A stretch of 64,000 nucleotides of DNA from Anagrus nilaparvatae (Eukaryota > Arthropoda > Insecta > Hymenoptera > Mymaridae): NCBI GenBank assembly GCA_022575985.1, contig JAKSXM010000007.1:38008501-38072500 (forward strand), read 5' to 3'. Positions 54,482 through 64,000 of the stretch are shown here, piece by piece. A program made the translations under genes and the position numbers. The notes below the pieces were generated by a model. That model did not search any database. It saw nothing but the letters and a program-made list of their open reading frames with translations, and was not told the DNA's origin. Each line of letters begins with the position of its first letter. Position 1 is the first letter of the stretch.

Positions 54482-55006
54482 GGAGGTTTATCCGTTGTTT
54501 ACTACATTTTTGCAGGAATTACGATTACCGACATAAATTTTTTTTTTTAAGTTTATTTTGGAAGCTACTAATTGAAAAGAAACTATAAAAAACCATTAAT
54601 AATCCAAGAATATTACCAAAAAAAGTCTCATAGTATTATAGAATTTAAAAAAACGTCACTAAAATAATGAGCTTTTTGGTTATGTTACGTGTTTTTTATT
54701 AATTTTACGAAAATAAAGTCGATAAAGTATGTAAAACTAATTGGGAATGTAATCTTTAAGTAATAATTTATCAGATTTATTAAGTTTCATCGATCTGTGT
54801 CATTAGCACCCTACTTTTTATAAAGCCGAAACGAATTTTCCCATAAGCGCAATGTTAAAATACGACTTTTATTTTATGAATAAAAAATTAATTAAGTCGG
54901 CGACATAGGTAAAAATAAGTCGATTTTAGTTCGGAAATGTTTAAACTTTAATACTATTCATGTTTTATTACATTCTGTCATTATTTTTTTTAACGGATAA
55001 ACCTCC
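54482..55006. mobile_element. TIR element flanked by TTAA
   Basis: Perfect ends GGAGGTTTATCCGTT and AACGGATAAACCTCC, bordered by TTAA on both sides (54478-54481, 55007-55010). 525 bp, no transposase. TTAA flanks suit piggyBac-like mobilisation; the family is not proven. Confidence 0.75.
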
Positions 55007-55106
55007 TTAAAGGACTACATTAGATTGCCAGTCTGTGAAACGGAAGAGAAAATTCTCGCATATCTAGGTGTCGTTCAAACTTGCGTCTCGAGGTGACACG
55101 CCTCTG

Positions 55107-56096
55107 TACACTGAGACAAATATTCCATTAGTTTAATAGGTTTGATTTCATTGAAATATAGCAATGAAATATTCTATTAAATTAATAGTATAGTTATTGA
55201 ATCAATGAAATATTTCATTAAATTAATAATATTTTAAATTTAGTAATTTTAAACTGTACTGCGCAACTCGGAATTCACTGAGAGAGACGGCGCCACGGTA
55301 TACTTTAATATACAGAGTGTGTTTAGAGAGAGTTGACGATATGCATCTTGTCATTCATAGATTTAGAATGTTGATAATTATGATTTTCTTTCCATTTAAT
55401 TTAATTTTGATACATAAAAAAATAAATAAATTAATTATTAAAAAAAATTAACTGTTTGCAATTTTTTTATTTAATTATGTATTTTTTTTCACAAATTTTA
55501 TATTTACCTATACTTTTTTACTAATTTCTGTTTTTAAACAAAATTTGAAAAATATTAAAACTAATTAAAAAAATGATATTCAATTATTTAAATTTAATAA
55601 TTTACTTTAAAATTTTGATATAATTGTTGTAAGCAGATGTCGCTCTAGGAATATCACTCTCGCAAGTCATAAAATTGACTTTCCTTTACTATATAAGAAA
55701 CAAAATTACATTATATGACACGAAGCGCGCGTTAAGACATATAAGCGAAACGAGGCGAATATATATAGCGAAATAATAATAAGCGAATACACGGGGGATA
55801 CAAATTAAAAACTAAATAATACACATATGCGGTCATCGTAACTTCAGTCGATAAAAACAGCGTTTAAAATATTAAATAAAAAAATAACTGCCTTACATGG
55901 TTAAAAAACTTAATATTTTATTTTCTTTAAAAAAAAAAATAATAAGTCATTAAACTAAAGTTATATTTCATTAAAATAATTTTAATAATATATATCATTA
56001 AATTAATGAAATATTTCATTGCTACATTTCAATGAAATCAGTTTATCAAATTTATGATATATACCATTGAATCAAAGAAACGTTTTTCTCAGTGTA
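55107..56096. mobile_element. TIR/foldback element, TACACTGAGA ends
   Basis: Begins TACACTGAGACAAA and ends TTTTTCTCAGTGTA. The inner parts are inverted copies around GATTTCATTGAAATATAGCA and ATGAAATATTTCATT words. The middle (about 55260-55900) is unrelated AT-rich sequence with a short GC-richer patch near 55640-55830. No ORF. Confidence 0.7.
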
Positions 56097-56668
56097 GATT
56101 TCGCTCTTAATTAAATTCAAATACTTAAATTTCTAATTAATAAAATCAACACTTTACAATAAGCTATATTGAAATCAAAACAAAATACATCACTAACTAT
56201 AACCTTTTAAGGTTAAGTAGAGCATTATACATAAAAAACAATATATATAACCTTATTTGAATATATAATAATCTTCAGTTATTGTTGAAATATAAAAATA
56301 CTCATTTTTCTACTAAAGTAAATTAAATTTTATGTAAATATATTATTAAATATTTTGTTTACGAGGATTTTAACATAAAGTGTGGCACTGGTATGGAAGA
56401 AACTCCGGGCCACATCTGCGATTTGAGAATTGCCCGTATAGCACTCACGTAATTTTCCAGATCTGGCCAGATCTGCGTGGTATGGCTTCCAGACCGGCCC
56501 GGATCTGCCCATACTAGCGGTTTTTATTCGGGTCGTTGCTTTCAAAATGTTTATAATTTTTTGGGAAAAAGATGAAATGGACAATTTTTTAAATAAAATT
56601 TTTCGGCATTTTGCGGTTAATATAAGAAACCTTGAGAAAAATTCAAGAAAATTACTAGATTATTTAAT
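56097..56668. other. Intronic sequence with GC-richer patch
   Basis: 56390-56530 is clearly GC-richer (CCAGATCTGGCCAGATCTG, CCAGACCGGCCCGGATC) and resembles 53535-53600, so it is probably a low-copy repeat. No protein motif in the 84-codon minus-strand frame there. Confidence 0.45.
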
Positions 56669-56897
56669 ATGATAAATTTTATCCATCGGTCTGCCGGATA
56701 AATATTATTTTTCATAAATACAAATTCATGTAATTTATGAATAATATTAAACTGCTTTAATTTTTTAGATGAGGTTGCATCAACGAATTAAAGCATTAAC
56801 AAATTGAAAGCAGTTTAATATTAGTCATTAATTACATGAATTTTATTTATGAATAATCAAATTTACCCGTGCAGACCGATAAATAAAATTTATCATA
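56669..56897. mobile_element. Small MITE-like inverted repeat
   Basis: Outer arms ATGATAAATTTTATCCATCG and its near complement, then inner inverted words TTCATGTAATTTATGAATAA and AAACTGCTTTAATT. 229 bp, no ORF. Confidence 0.65.
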
Positions 56898-58189
56898 GCC
56901 AATTATCATCGGGTGATGAAATACAAAATTACTTAATATTATTTTTTTTTCTTTTCGCGTAGGGAGTGGAGAAATGCATTACTCATACCGTTTTAAAACT
57001 CCAGTCCTTTCCTACCTTATATGAGCCAATCCTGTTTTCAAATTACATCCGGACAGATTCAAGACTATTTAGTTCCATTTGTGAACTCCATAATTTGACT
57101 TTCAGCCTCTGACTCGGCAGTCTATTAGAGGACTCCGTCATTTTTTCTGTTTAAACTTCCATACGAGCCAAAATGACTTTTCTAACCGAAATTATTATAG
57201 CGAATTTAGGGAAACGTGTTTAGTAATAAGCATTAATTTTGATTCATTTACATTAATTTACAAAAAAATAATTTCTTAAAAAAATTTGATATTTTAATCT
57301 TAGTTTAATTCTTTAGTTTAAATTATCGCTGTTTTAAAATATAATCTTTTAAAAACATGATAAGATATATCTTTATTTAAAATGATAAGTTATATCCTTA
57401 TGTAAATGTTTGAAATTTGTAAAAAAAGAGTTTTTAAAACCTATTTATTTGGATCAAAATGTTTCAAAATGATAAAACCCATCGGTTTCTCTTCTTTATC
57501 AATAGTATATTTACGGCTCGGGTCCAGAAAAGTGAAAAATGGCACAAATCACAGGTAAATTACTTTCCTAGATGAAGCCGAGATGGGAAACAGCAATTTA
57601 AGGCATTTTTTATTCATGGACAAAGGCCGTATAAAACTTTTCTGCGTCTTTCTCAAAAACGTATTTTTGGCCGCACATTGGTTGGGTAGTATGTGCTTTC
57701 GGGCCACTGACCAGAAAAAAATTTAAGCTTTAGAAATTATTTTTTCAGTTTTAACAAAAACTTAATATAATATACTTTAAGAATTCATATAATCCTTAAA
57801 AAAATATTTATTAATTGTTTTTATATAAATTATCTTAAAAAAAGTTATTGGTTTTGAGAATGGAGGGACATGCTTATTTAAGTTAGATAATAGTATTTTA
57901 GGTTCCAGAAAAAGATAAAGATATTTTCTGGAACCTGTAACTAATCCTCATTATGTGCATGGCTGTAAAACATGGACTGCCCTCCCATCCTTATGATGTA
58001 TGAATACTGCATTCAAAACAATTTAAGGTTGTAAATTGGTTTGTAAAATGAAAAAAAAAAAGATTTTTATTTTATTTTATTTCTCAGCTGTTTTATTATG
58101 AATAACTTTACAAAGTTTTTTACTTAATTATTAATAAATTAATCTTCAATAAAAACCAACCAAAAATTTAGTATCATGATTAGTACCAG
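56898..58189. other. Intronic sequence, no gene seen; short perfect hairpin
   Basis: 57900-57912 AGGTTCCAGAAAA and 57924-57936 TTTTCTGGAACCT form a 13-bp perfect stem with an 11-base loop. Otherwise nothing recognised. Confidence 0.5.
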
Positions 58190-58560
58190 GGCAGCAAAGT
58201 AGAGGCCTGAAAAGCATGGCCGCAAGATGATCTCGGAAACGGCTTTCCAAAAAAAAAAAAGAAAAAAAAAAGATTTTTAAGAAGGAAGGCCTCTTACGTA
58301 ACAATTAACCACTTTTTGAAAAAAATATGATAAAATAAAAAAATGGGAGCGCCTAAAAAAAAAAAGTACGAAAATAGAGCCTTTTTTACCCTTCAACATC
58401 CCCTAAAGCAAGCAAAAAATATTTTTTTTAATGAAAAAGTGGTTAATTGTTACGTAATATATCTAGACGAATAAAACCCACCAACTTTTTTTGAAATCGG
58501 ACCAGTTAATCCTGATATCACCTTGCGGCCATTTGAAAAAAAGTAGTTTCGAGTAAAACG
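58190..58560. mobile_element. Nested inverted-repeat element
   Basis: An outer pair ATGGCCGCAAGATGATCTC / GATATCACCTTGCGGCCAT (58217-58236, 58516-58534) encloses an inner pair TTACGTAACAATTAACCACT / AGTGGTTAATTGTTACGTAA (about 58293, 58437). No ORF. Confidence 0.6.
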
Positions 58561-60435
58561 CGTTTAAAGTTTTTTTTTGCTATGTTACACATACGAAGCG
58601 CGTTCGGTAAAATTCATTTTTGATCGTTCAAATGTTTGAATTTTATTAAAATATTTTAACAGATGATTTTTAAGGGTATAAGTAATTCAAAAAAAATTTT
58701 TTTTTTAAAATCGATTTATTTTTTTATACAATCCAATAAACTACCTTAAGTACAGTATTTACGTGTTATAATAGTGAAAATCAGTCAGAGTTACACAGCT
58801 CTGATTTAAAAAGGGGGTAGGTTGTTGAAAAAAGAAAAGTATCGAGAGATAATAATAATAATAGATAACAATACTTCAACTTGGCTATAATTCACCCCAA
58901 GGATAAGGTTATATTTACAGTGAAAATTTTCAACTATTTGGATATTGGGCCTTATCTCATTTAAATTATAAAAAAAAAGTTTTTAATTGTAAGGGTGTGG
59001 AGTACGCCTAATAAAGTAAGAATATATTTAAAAAAGATATTTCCTGAAACTGAAACCTAATCTTTCTTATAAGGAACCCCTTTTGGTTAGGGTAGGTCTT
59101 TTTTTAAAAAAAGATAACTTGAGCTGTAAACTACCCATAATTCTAAGCTTTGGTTCTGATTGTCATAAAAAATTGTATCTCTTTGAGATTTTCTAACAAT
59201 TGTGACGATATTTTGGCAGAAAAGGGTTTTCCATTGAATTCAACTTTTATCTTGACCAAAAATTTAGAACAAAATTTTTCGCGATACCCTTTGATGTTCG
59301 AGTTCAAATGCCCCATACACCAGTACATATTAAAAAAAAATTATAATTTAAATATAAGTTGTTATTAATTTAACCAATAAATTTATTAATTTTCAACTAA
59401 CAGTTACGTAACAGTGTTTCTCCATAGTTGGCCATAGGTTGGCTCGTCAGTAGACTCCTAATGCACCTTATCTAGAAACCGTTTAATTATTAAAAAAAAA
59501 AATATTAAAAATATAAAATTTTATTTTGTTCAAATTTTGTGTAAGTACTTGCCTTACATGTGTTTCCAAAACGGCTAAAAATGCTTGCTTGTGTGCACCG
59601 TTAGAAAGAAGAGTTTTGTTTTCTCTTTCTAATTTAAATACAGCTGGTATTTTTATTCTATTAATTTTATAAAATTACATTCAGAGTTTTATTAAATTAA
59701 ATAAGACTAAAAATAACACGAACTGATAAATCAGTATCAAAAAATGTCATAACCTTATTTTTGAAAATAAATTTTCATTAAATTGCTTATGTTAAAGCTT
59801 AATAACCAAATAAATAAAAAATTATTAAATAAGTAGTACATTTTTAACTAAGGGGGCAAAAAAAAAATGGCTTAGATTGTACCTTAATTACTATCTAAGG
59901 CGAAGCCAATCCTTCTTCGGCTGGTAAAAAGTTTTTTGAATACTTTTTTTGTTCCTAAAAAAATATTTTCATGCCACTTGAAAGAAAAAATATTATTAAT
60001 TTTTAAGAGAGAGGAAGGTGTATTTTTTGAAATACAATGAAATTTAAAAAAATGAAAATAATATATAATATGCACATCTTCACTCAGACTATTCATTATA
60101 TGCAATTTGCTAATTTTTTACTAATATTATTAAAAATTTTTCATTTTATTTTTAGCTTTGATAAGGAGTTGATATATACCCAAAACGTGAGTTATTATAA
60201 ATTTATAATTTTTCGGCCATCATTATACTCGCGAATAGATAGATTTATACCTAATTAGTTAAAGACGTATGTCAGTGACGTTGAAAGTCAAGTTATTTTA
60301 GATATCCACGCGCTTCATTCTGCAGTAATATTACTATATTCTAGTGACTGAGTATATATTTATGGATGTACTTCAATATATTACAAAAAAGTATAATAAT
60401 AATAATAATATTAGTAATATAGTATATTCACCTCC
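58561..60435. other. AT-rich intronic sequence, no gene seen
   Basis: No coding motif or long repeat recognised. A CTAAGGCGAAGCCAATCC word near 59893 resembles repeat remnants elsewhere. (AAT)n at about 60391-60411 lies just before the R1 fragment. Confidence 0.5.
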
Positions 60436-61375
60436 CGGAAATAGCTTCCCAGATCGGGTACGCCGACGACGTGACCCAGACCATCACCGGCAGGGACATG
60501 CAGGTAACCCAGGAGAGGTTGAATCTAGTCATGAAACAGATGAAACTCTGGATGGGCGAGCATGGGCTTCAGCTCACGACCCCAAAAACGAGATCTTACT
60601 GCTGACCCTTCGAACAGCAATTTCCACGGACATCGATGTAAATGTCGATTATGGTGGAAACCCTCACATGATCCGAGCCAAAAAATCGGTCAAATGCCTG
60701 GGAGTTCTGCTTGATAACAAGCTGAACTTCTGAGAACAATTTCAGAGGTCGAGTGAGAAGGCCGCGTCGGTCGCATCATCCTTGTCAAGGCTCGTGGCCA
60801 ACATAGGAGGGCCCAAACCAGGGAAGCGAAGATTGTTGATGTCCGTTGTTAACTCTGTTCTACTTTACGGATCTGAGACTCAGGCGGATATCACCAAAAC
60901 TGCCAAATACAGACACAAAATATCGTCTGTGCAGAAGCAAGTGGCCCTGACGATTGCCTGCACGTACCATACGGTATCCTTAGAGGCGATCCAGGTAGTA
61001 GCATCGGTCATACCCATCAACCTGTTAGCGTTGGAGCGGAAATACATTTACGATAGTGTAGTGGACCGCGAAGTGGCATCCAGCTCTAAGAGCGCATGGC
61101 AGGATCGATGGAAGAATGAACAAAAGGCCAGGTGGACGCGTACTCTGATCTAAGATCTGCAGGCATGGATTGGGTGACAGCATGGGGAGGTGGACCATTT
61201 CCTTACCCAATTTCTAACGGGACCCGATTATTTCCGTGTCATGTTGAAACATTGGCATAAGGTAACAAGAAAGCAGTGTCTATACTGCCCAGGTGTGGAT
61301 GACACAGCAGAGCACACATTCTTTGGATGTGTGCGCTACTCGGAAGGACTTGAGGGAGGCCTGTCCTAGAGTATC
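60436..61375 (+). pseudogene. R1-type LINE, 3' part of reverse transcriptase and C-terminal zinc finger
   Basis: Begins at LPEIASQIGYADDVTQTI, the catalytic YADD box, so the first half of the RT is absent. Continues QERLNLVMKQMKLWMGEHGL, a 1-base frameshift near 60590, KSVKCLGVLLDNKLNF, a stop, SVVNSVLLYGSET and ALERKYIYDSVV, and ends with CLYCPGVDDTAEHTFFGC, the CCHC finger closing R1-type proteins. Stops at 60731 and 61151. It joins sequence of a different, minus-strand LINE at about 61375. Confidence 0.85.
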
Positions 61376-62340
61376 GTCTCCTGGTGGCGTCCCGTTTTGA
61401 TCTTAATAGGCATAGTTCTGTATTTATCCACGGATATTTATTTTTTTTTAAATTTAACTTTTTTGCAGGTGCGAGTTTATTAATAGTGCTAGTCACATTA
61501 CTCGTCAATATTTCAACTCCATAATCAATGTCAATAGTATCCTCAGGATTTAAATAAGTGGATCAGTCAAGTTTGCTTAAGTGTGTATTAATTTCATGTG
61601 CCGTAATTTTGTTGAGCGCTTTATAAATATGGATGGTATTTGGAGGAGTAGCATACAACCAATCAATTGTAACCGATATTATTTCATGTCTACTCGAAAA
61701 AGTCGGCAATAGTTTGTCAAAACTTTTTATCGTGTCACAATTGTCAACATATATGGAGTCTATCCAAGTGGTGTTATGATGTGTTGGACCTGTTTCTACC
61801 AATTTAAGTGATAAATCATCCATTGGGTAGGTTAAAAAACGAGTATCTGAATCATTAACTTTTGAAATATTAGCATACCAATCTCCCATCACTATTTTAT
61901 GAGTAAGATCAGGACAATGGGTGTGAAGAAGTTCAACGAAGTTGCTATCTGATCTGATAGGGACATCAGGTGGTCGATAGACGAGTACAACTAAAATGGG
62001 AGTCAAACTTCCTTCCCAGATAGAGTAAAAGAACTTTAGAGGCTTGCCTTTCTGTTCAGTTGATGAAGAACAGATTATTTTTGCCTTCAGATTTTCTCTA
62101 ATGTAAAGGAGTATACCACCACCTGTAGTTTTGCGGTCTTGGCGCAAAACACTGTAACCCGAAATATTTACGATGTTATCGTTAATGACGCAACTCAACC
62201 TGGTCTCAGCTACACCGAAAACTTGATAAGAATTGTCATCAGTAAGATACTGTCTAAATTCCCAAATGTGTTTATTAAGAGACGTTGCGTTTAAAAAACC
62301 GACCTTTAAACCAGTTGATTTGAAGGTTTTTGCAGGTCAA
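61376..62340 (-). pseudogene. LINE ORF2 endonuclease domain (5' part)
   Basis: Minus strand from 62340: SLNKHIWEFRQYLTDDNSYQ, FGVAETRL (metal-binding Glu), an uninterrupted frame 62198-61563 (ISGYSVLRQDRKTTGGGILL, VLVYRPPDVP, KIVMGDWYANIS, TWIDSIYVDNCDTI, LPTFSSRHEIISVTID with the SRH...S/D end) and then KYPWINTELCLLRSKRDATR (61376-61508). This is the apurinic-type endonuclease and linker of an I/Jockey/CR1-like LINE. GDW replaces the usual GDF/L and a stop lies at about 61560. The RT half is missing because the copy is cut by the R1 fragment. Confidence 0.8.
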
Positions 62341-62429
62341 AAGTTTGGTTGTCAATTAAGTGTATTACTGTTGTCAGTTATGGTCACTTGGATTAATGTT
62401 TACTTAGTTCCATATAATTTAGATTTCCC

Positions 62430-63057
62430 TGAGTGTTTATGATTGTCTGTAGGTCTGAAGTTGACCTGACCTCATATGCCCTCATTCCACCCCTCAATCT
62501 AAGCAGAAACCTGCCTGCAGAGTGCCATATATACTTAAATCCTAATTTTTTGGCAGATTTTTTTATCAGGATGTACTGCGCCTAAGCAGGTGGAGATAAA
62601 GCTTCATTAATAAAAATCTTTTTATTTGGAAGTGAACAGGCAAGTTCAGGATTTAAGTGAGATAAATTAATATCATTGATTGTTAAATAGTTATGTTGTT
62701 TTTTAGCACGCATAATTAATTGGACCAATTCCGCATTTATTAGTGTTACTATAAAAGAGGGAAAATCAGGCATATAGTCAGGGTCATATTAGGTGGGTGA
62801 TCTCGGACGAGCCAACCTCACACCACAGATATCAGCCTGACTGAGAGAAGGCAGTAAGATTTTTAGAATAGAAAAAGCTGACAGTTTAAATTTATATCAT
62901 TACTCAGCTTCATAAACTCAGGAATGAAAAGCTCCCTTCTTTCATTCAAAATGCCATCAGTAATGTGAGTAGTCGGAGTGAGGGGTGAGGAGAGCTGAGC
63001 ATCAACAGGTGATCCATTTGTAGTGTTAAAACTAAAAGATTTAAAACTGGACGTAAC
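62430..63057 (-). pseudogene. LINE ORF1 C-terminal part
   Basis: Same minus-strand LINE, upstream of its endonuclease. Frames give ITDGILNERRELFIPEFMKL, SLSQADICGVRLARPRS, then 62582-62773 FIVTLINAELVQLIMRAKKQ and INDINLSHLNPELACSLPNK, then LGFKYIWHSAGRFLLRLRGG and STSDLQTI. This is the RNA-binding style ORF1 protein C-terminus of such LINEs. Stops near 62862, 62790 and 62580 show decay. Its upstream end is cut exactly at the LTR boundary at 63058. Confidence 0.7.
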
Positions 63058-63272
63058 TGCATGAATATATAGGAATAAAATATAAGGAACAAGGTTAATT
63101 AAAAGAGAAGAGATTATAACTTTTAATATAACTCTTTATTTAACTGATGTGTATTGCACGAAGCAAGAGCGCGCACTGCACGGCGAGAGCATCTCGGGCG
63201 GTCGTGCGGCGACATCTTCTCTCTCTTTTTACATATAATATTTTAAAATACTAAAGGTGTGTTTTCACACCA
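63058..63272 (-). repeat. 3' LTR of a BEL/Pao-like element
   Basis: On the minus strand it begins TGGTGTGAAAACACACC and ends ATATATTCATGCA, with AAATAAAGAG as a likely poly-A signal and a GC-rich middle. The left edge coincides with the break in the LINE ORF1. Confidence 0.65.
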
Positions 63273-63287
63273 TTCTCCCCTTTCAAG
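63273..63287 (-). other. Polypurine tract of the BEL/Pao-like element
   Basis: Minus strand CTTGAAAGGGGAGAA directly precedes the LTR TG. Confidence 0.7.
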
Positions 63288-63424
63288 TGAATTATTCACA
63301 ATTATTATACATAAATTTTTTACAGAAAGAACATTTAAAATAGACATTAATAAATAAATAATACAAAATATTATATACAAAATATTTACAAATTAAATTA
63401 AACAAATGCCAGTGCTATCAAACC

Positions 63425-63670
63425 CAAATAATGGAACCTACAATAATAAAATTACTCAGACTACTGCATTATTTGCGCTTAACAGCACCAACCTTTGAAT
63501 AGGACTTCTTAACATAGAAGTGCAGATTTTGACCTCAACGATCCTTGTCAGATCAGGCGCTTTAAATATTTAAATTATTGCCCTAAAGGCCATTTACTTG
63601 GAGGCATTGTTTCGTCAGCTGCCAAAACAATGTCATTGACCTCAATATTATTTAGTTTCTTAATTTATTA
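63425..63670 (-). pseudogene. BEL/Pao polyprotein C-terminus (DUF5641-like)
   Basis: Minus strand reads EVNDIVLAADETMPPSKWPL, then in another frame APDLTRIVEVKICTSMLRSP and IQRLVLLS. The (V/L)xDLVL...D..PP..WPLG and DGLxRxVxV..... RP..KL.LL pattern is the C-terminal domain after the integrase in BEL/Pao elements. A 1-base shift and stops near 63570-63600 show it is dead. The rest of the element lies beyond the window or is deleted. Confidence 0.7.
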
Positions 63671-64000
63671 CATTAAAAAATATTTAAGAGACTATACCAT
63701 AGAGTAGTTAAGGTCAAGGAGTTACAACTTTGCTCATCCTGACAATAATAGACAAATGCAATGACTGCGGTTTGGCGTCCCTCCCCGCTTAATTTTACAT
63801 TAAGGATGGAAAATTATAACTTTTGCAAAAGAGATCAAGAAAATTATGATATCTATCACTCTCCTATCTGTTAACAGAATACGGATTATGAGTTATGGTC
63901 AAGAAATATCACGATATATTTTACAATTTAAGACAACAATTTTTTTTTTAAATTAATTATTTACGAATGAGAGCCTGCTAACATTTCTACCCTTAGGAGT
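63671..64000. other. Unassigned sequence at window end
   Basis: Should be upstream pol sequence of the BEL/Pao-like element, but I recognise no motif; probably diverged or replaced. Confidence 0.35.

Noticed and set aside
56330..56584. 84-codon minus-strand frame in a GC-richer patch
   Set aside because: No recognisable domain; the patch resembles a repeat also near 53540, so coding is unlikely.

Overview
The window is AT-rich animal DNA, almost certainly from an insect. It holds no bacterial-style genes, rRNA or intact tRNA genes. The only host coding sequence I can support is two exons on the + strand (9061-9683 and 50663-51648) of a Nup358/RanBP2 nucleoporin gene. They join in frame (exon A ends in phase 2, exon B supplies the third base) across an intron of about 41 kb. 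Nearly everything else is intronic mobile DNA, much of it nested. R1-type, BEL/Pao, Ty3/gypsy, Helitron and one further LINE family fit an insect, perhaps a hymenopteran; that order-level guess is inference.

Layout. 1-9060: intron with several inverted-repeat (foldback or MITE-like) elements and an R1-type LINE fragment (minus strand) split by a 2.7-kb foldback element at 3255-5975 with a TAG target duplication. 8270-8988: a near-perfect palindrome ending 72 bases before exon A. 9061-9683: Nup358 exon A. 10232-11161: a complex palindrome. 12697-13960: a decayed gag-like reading frame split by a tRNA-derived SINE. 15420-17290: Helitron remnant (minus). 17330-18260: about 122-bp tandem repeats. 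20400-41110: a large palindrome-like block of satellites, into which a 5'-truncated LINE (21758-23891), a small TIR element (25670-26251) and a nearly intact 12.75-kb LTR retrotransposon (27689-40440, minus) have inserted. 42960-46970: decayed Ty3/gypsy element (minus). 47640-47930: three C2H2 zinc fingers (minus). 49298-49866: R1-type reverse transcriptase fragment (minus). 50663-51648: Nup358 exon B with a Ran-binding domain. 53600-56900: a cluster of TIR elements. 60436-61375: 3' part of an R1-type LINE (plus) abutting the 5' part of another LINE (minus, 61375-63057), which is itself cut by a BEL/Pao LTR element (63058-64000).

The most unusual object is the LTR retrotransposon at 27689-40440. 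Its LTRs are almost identical and it has a 4-bp target duplication, so it is young. It encodes a Gag ending at a textbook -1 ribosomal frameshift site (a TTTAAAC heptamer directly before the Gag stop, then a 9-base spacer and a 10-position hairpin). The site leads into an ORF of about 800 codons with no ATG in its first 287 codons. That ORF occupies the Pol position but shows no reverse transcriptase, RNase H or integrase; it has repeated EK(S/P)K motifs and a weak OTU-protease-like segment. About 6.3 kb of satellite-rich noncoding DNA fills the rest. I read it as a non-autonomous Gag-X element that kept gag-pol style recoding without a polymerase. All family assignments come from reading motifs by eye; no database search was possible.
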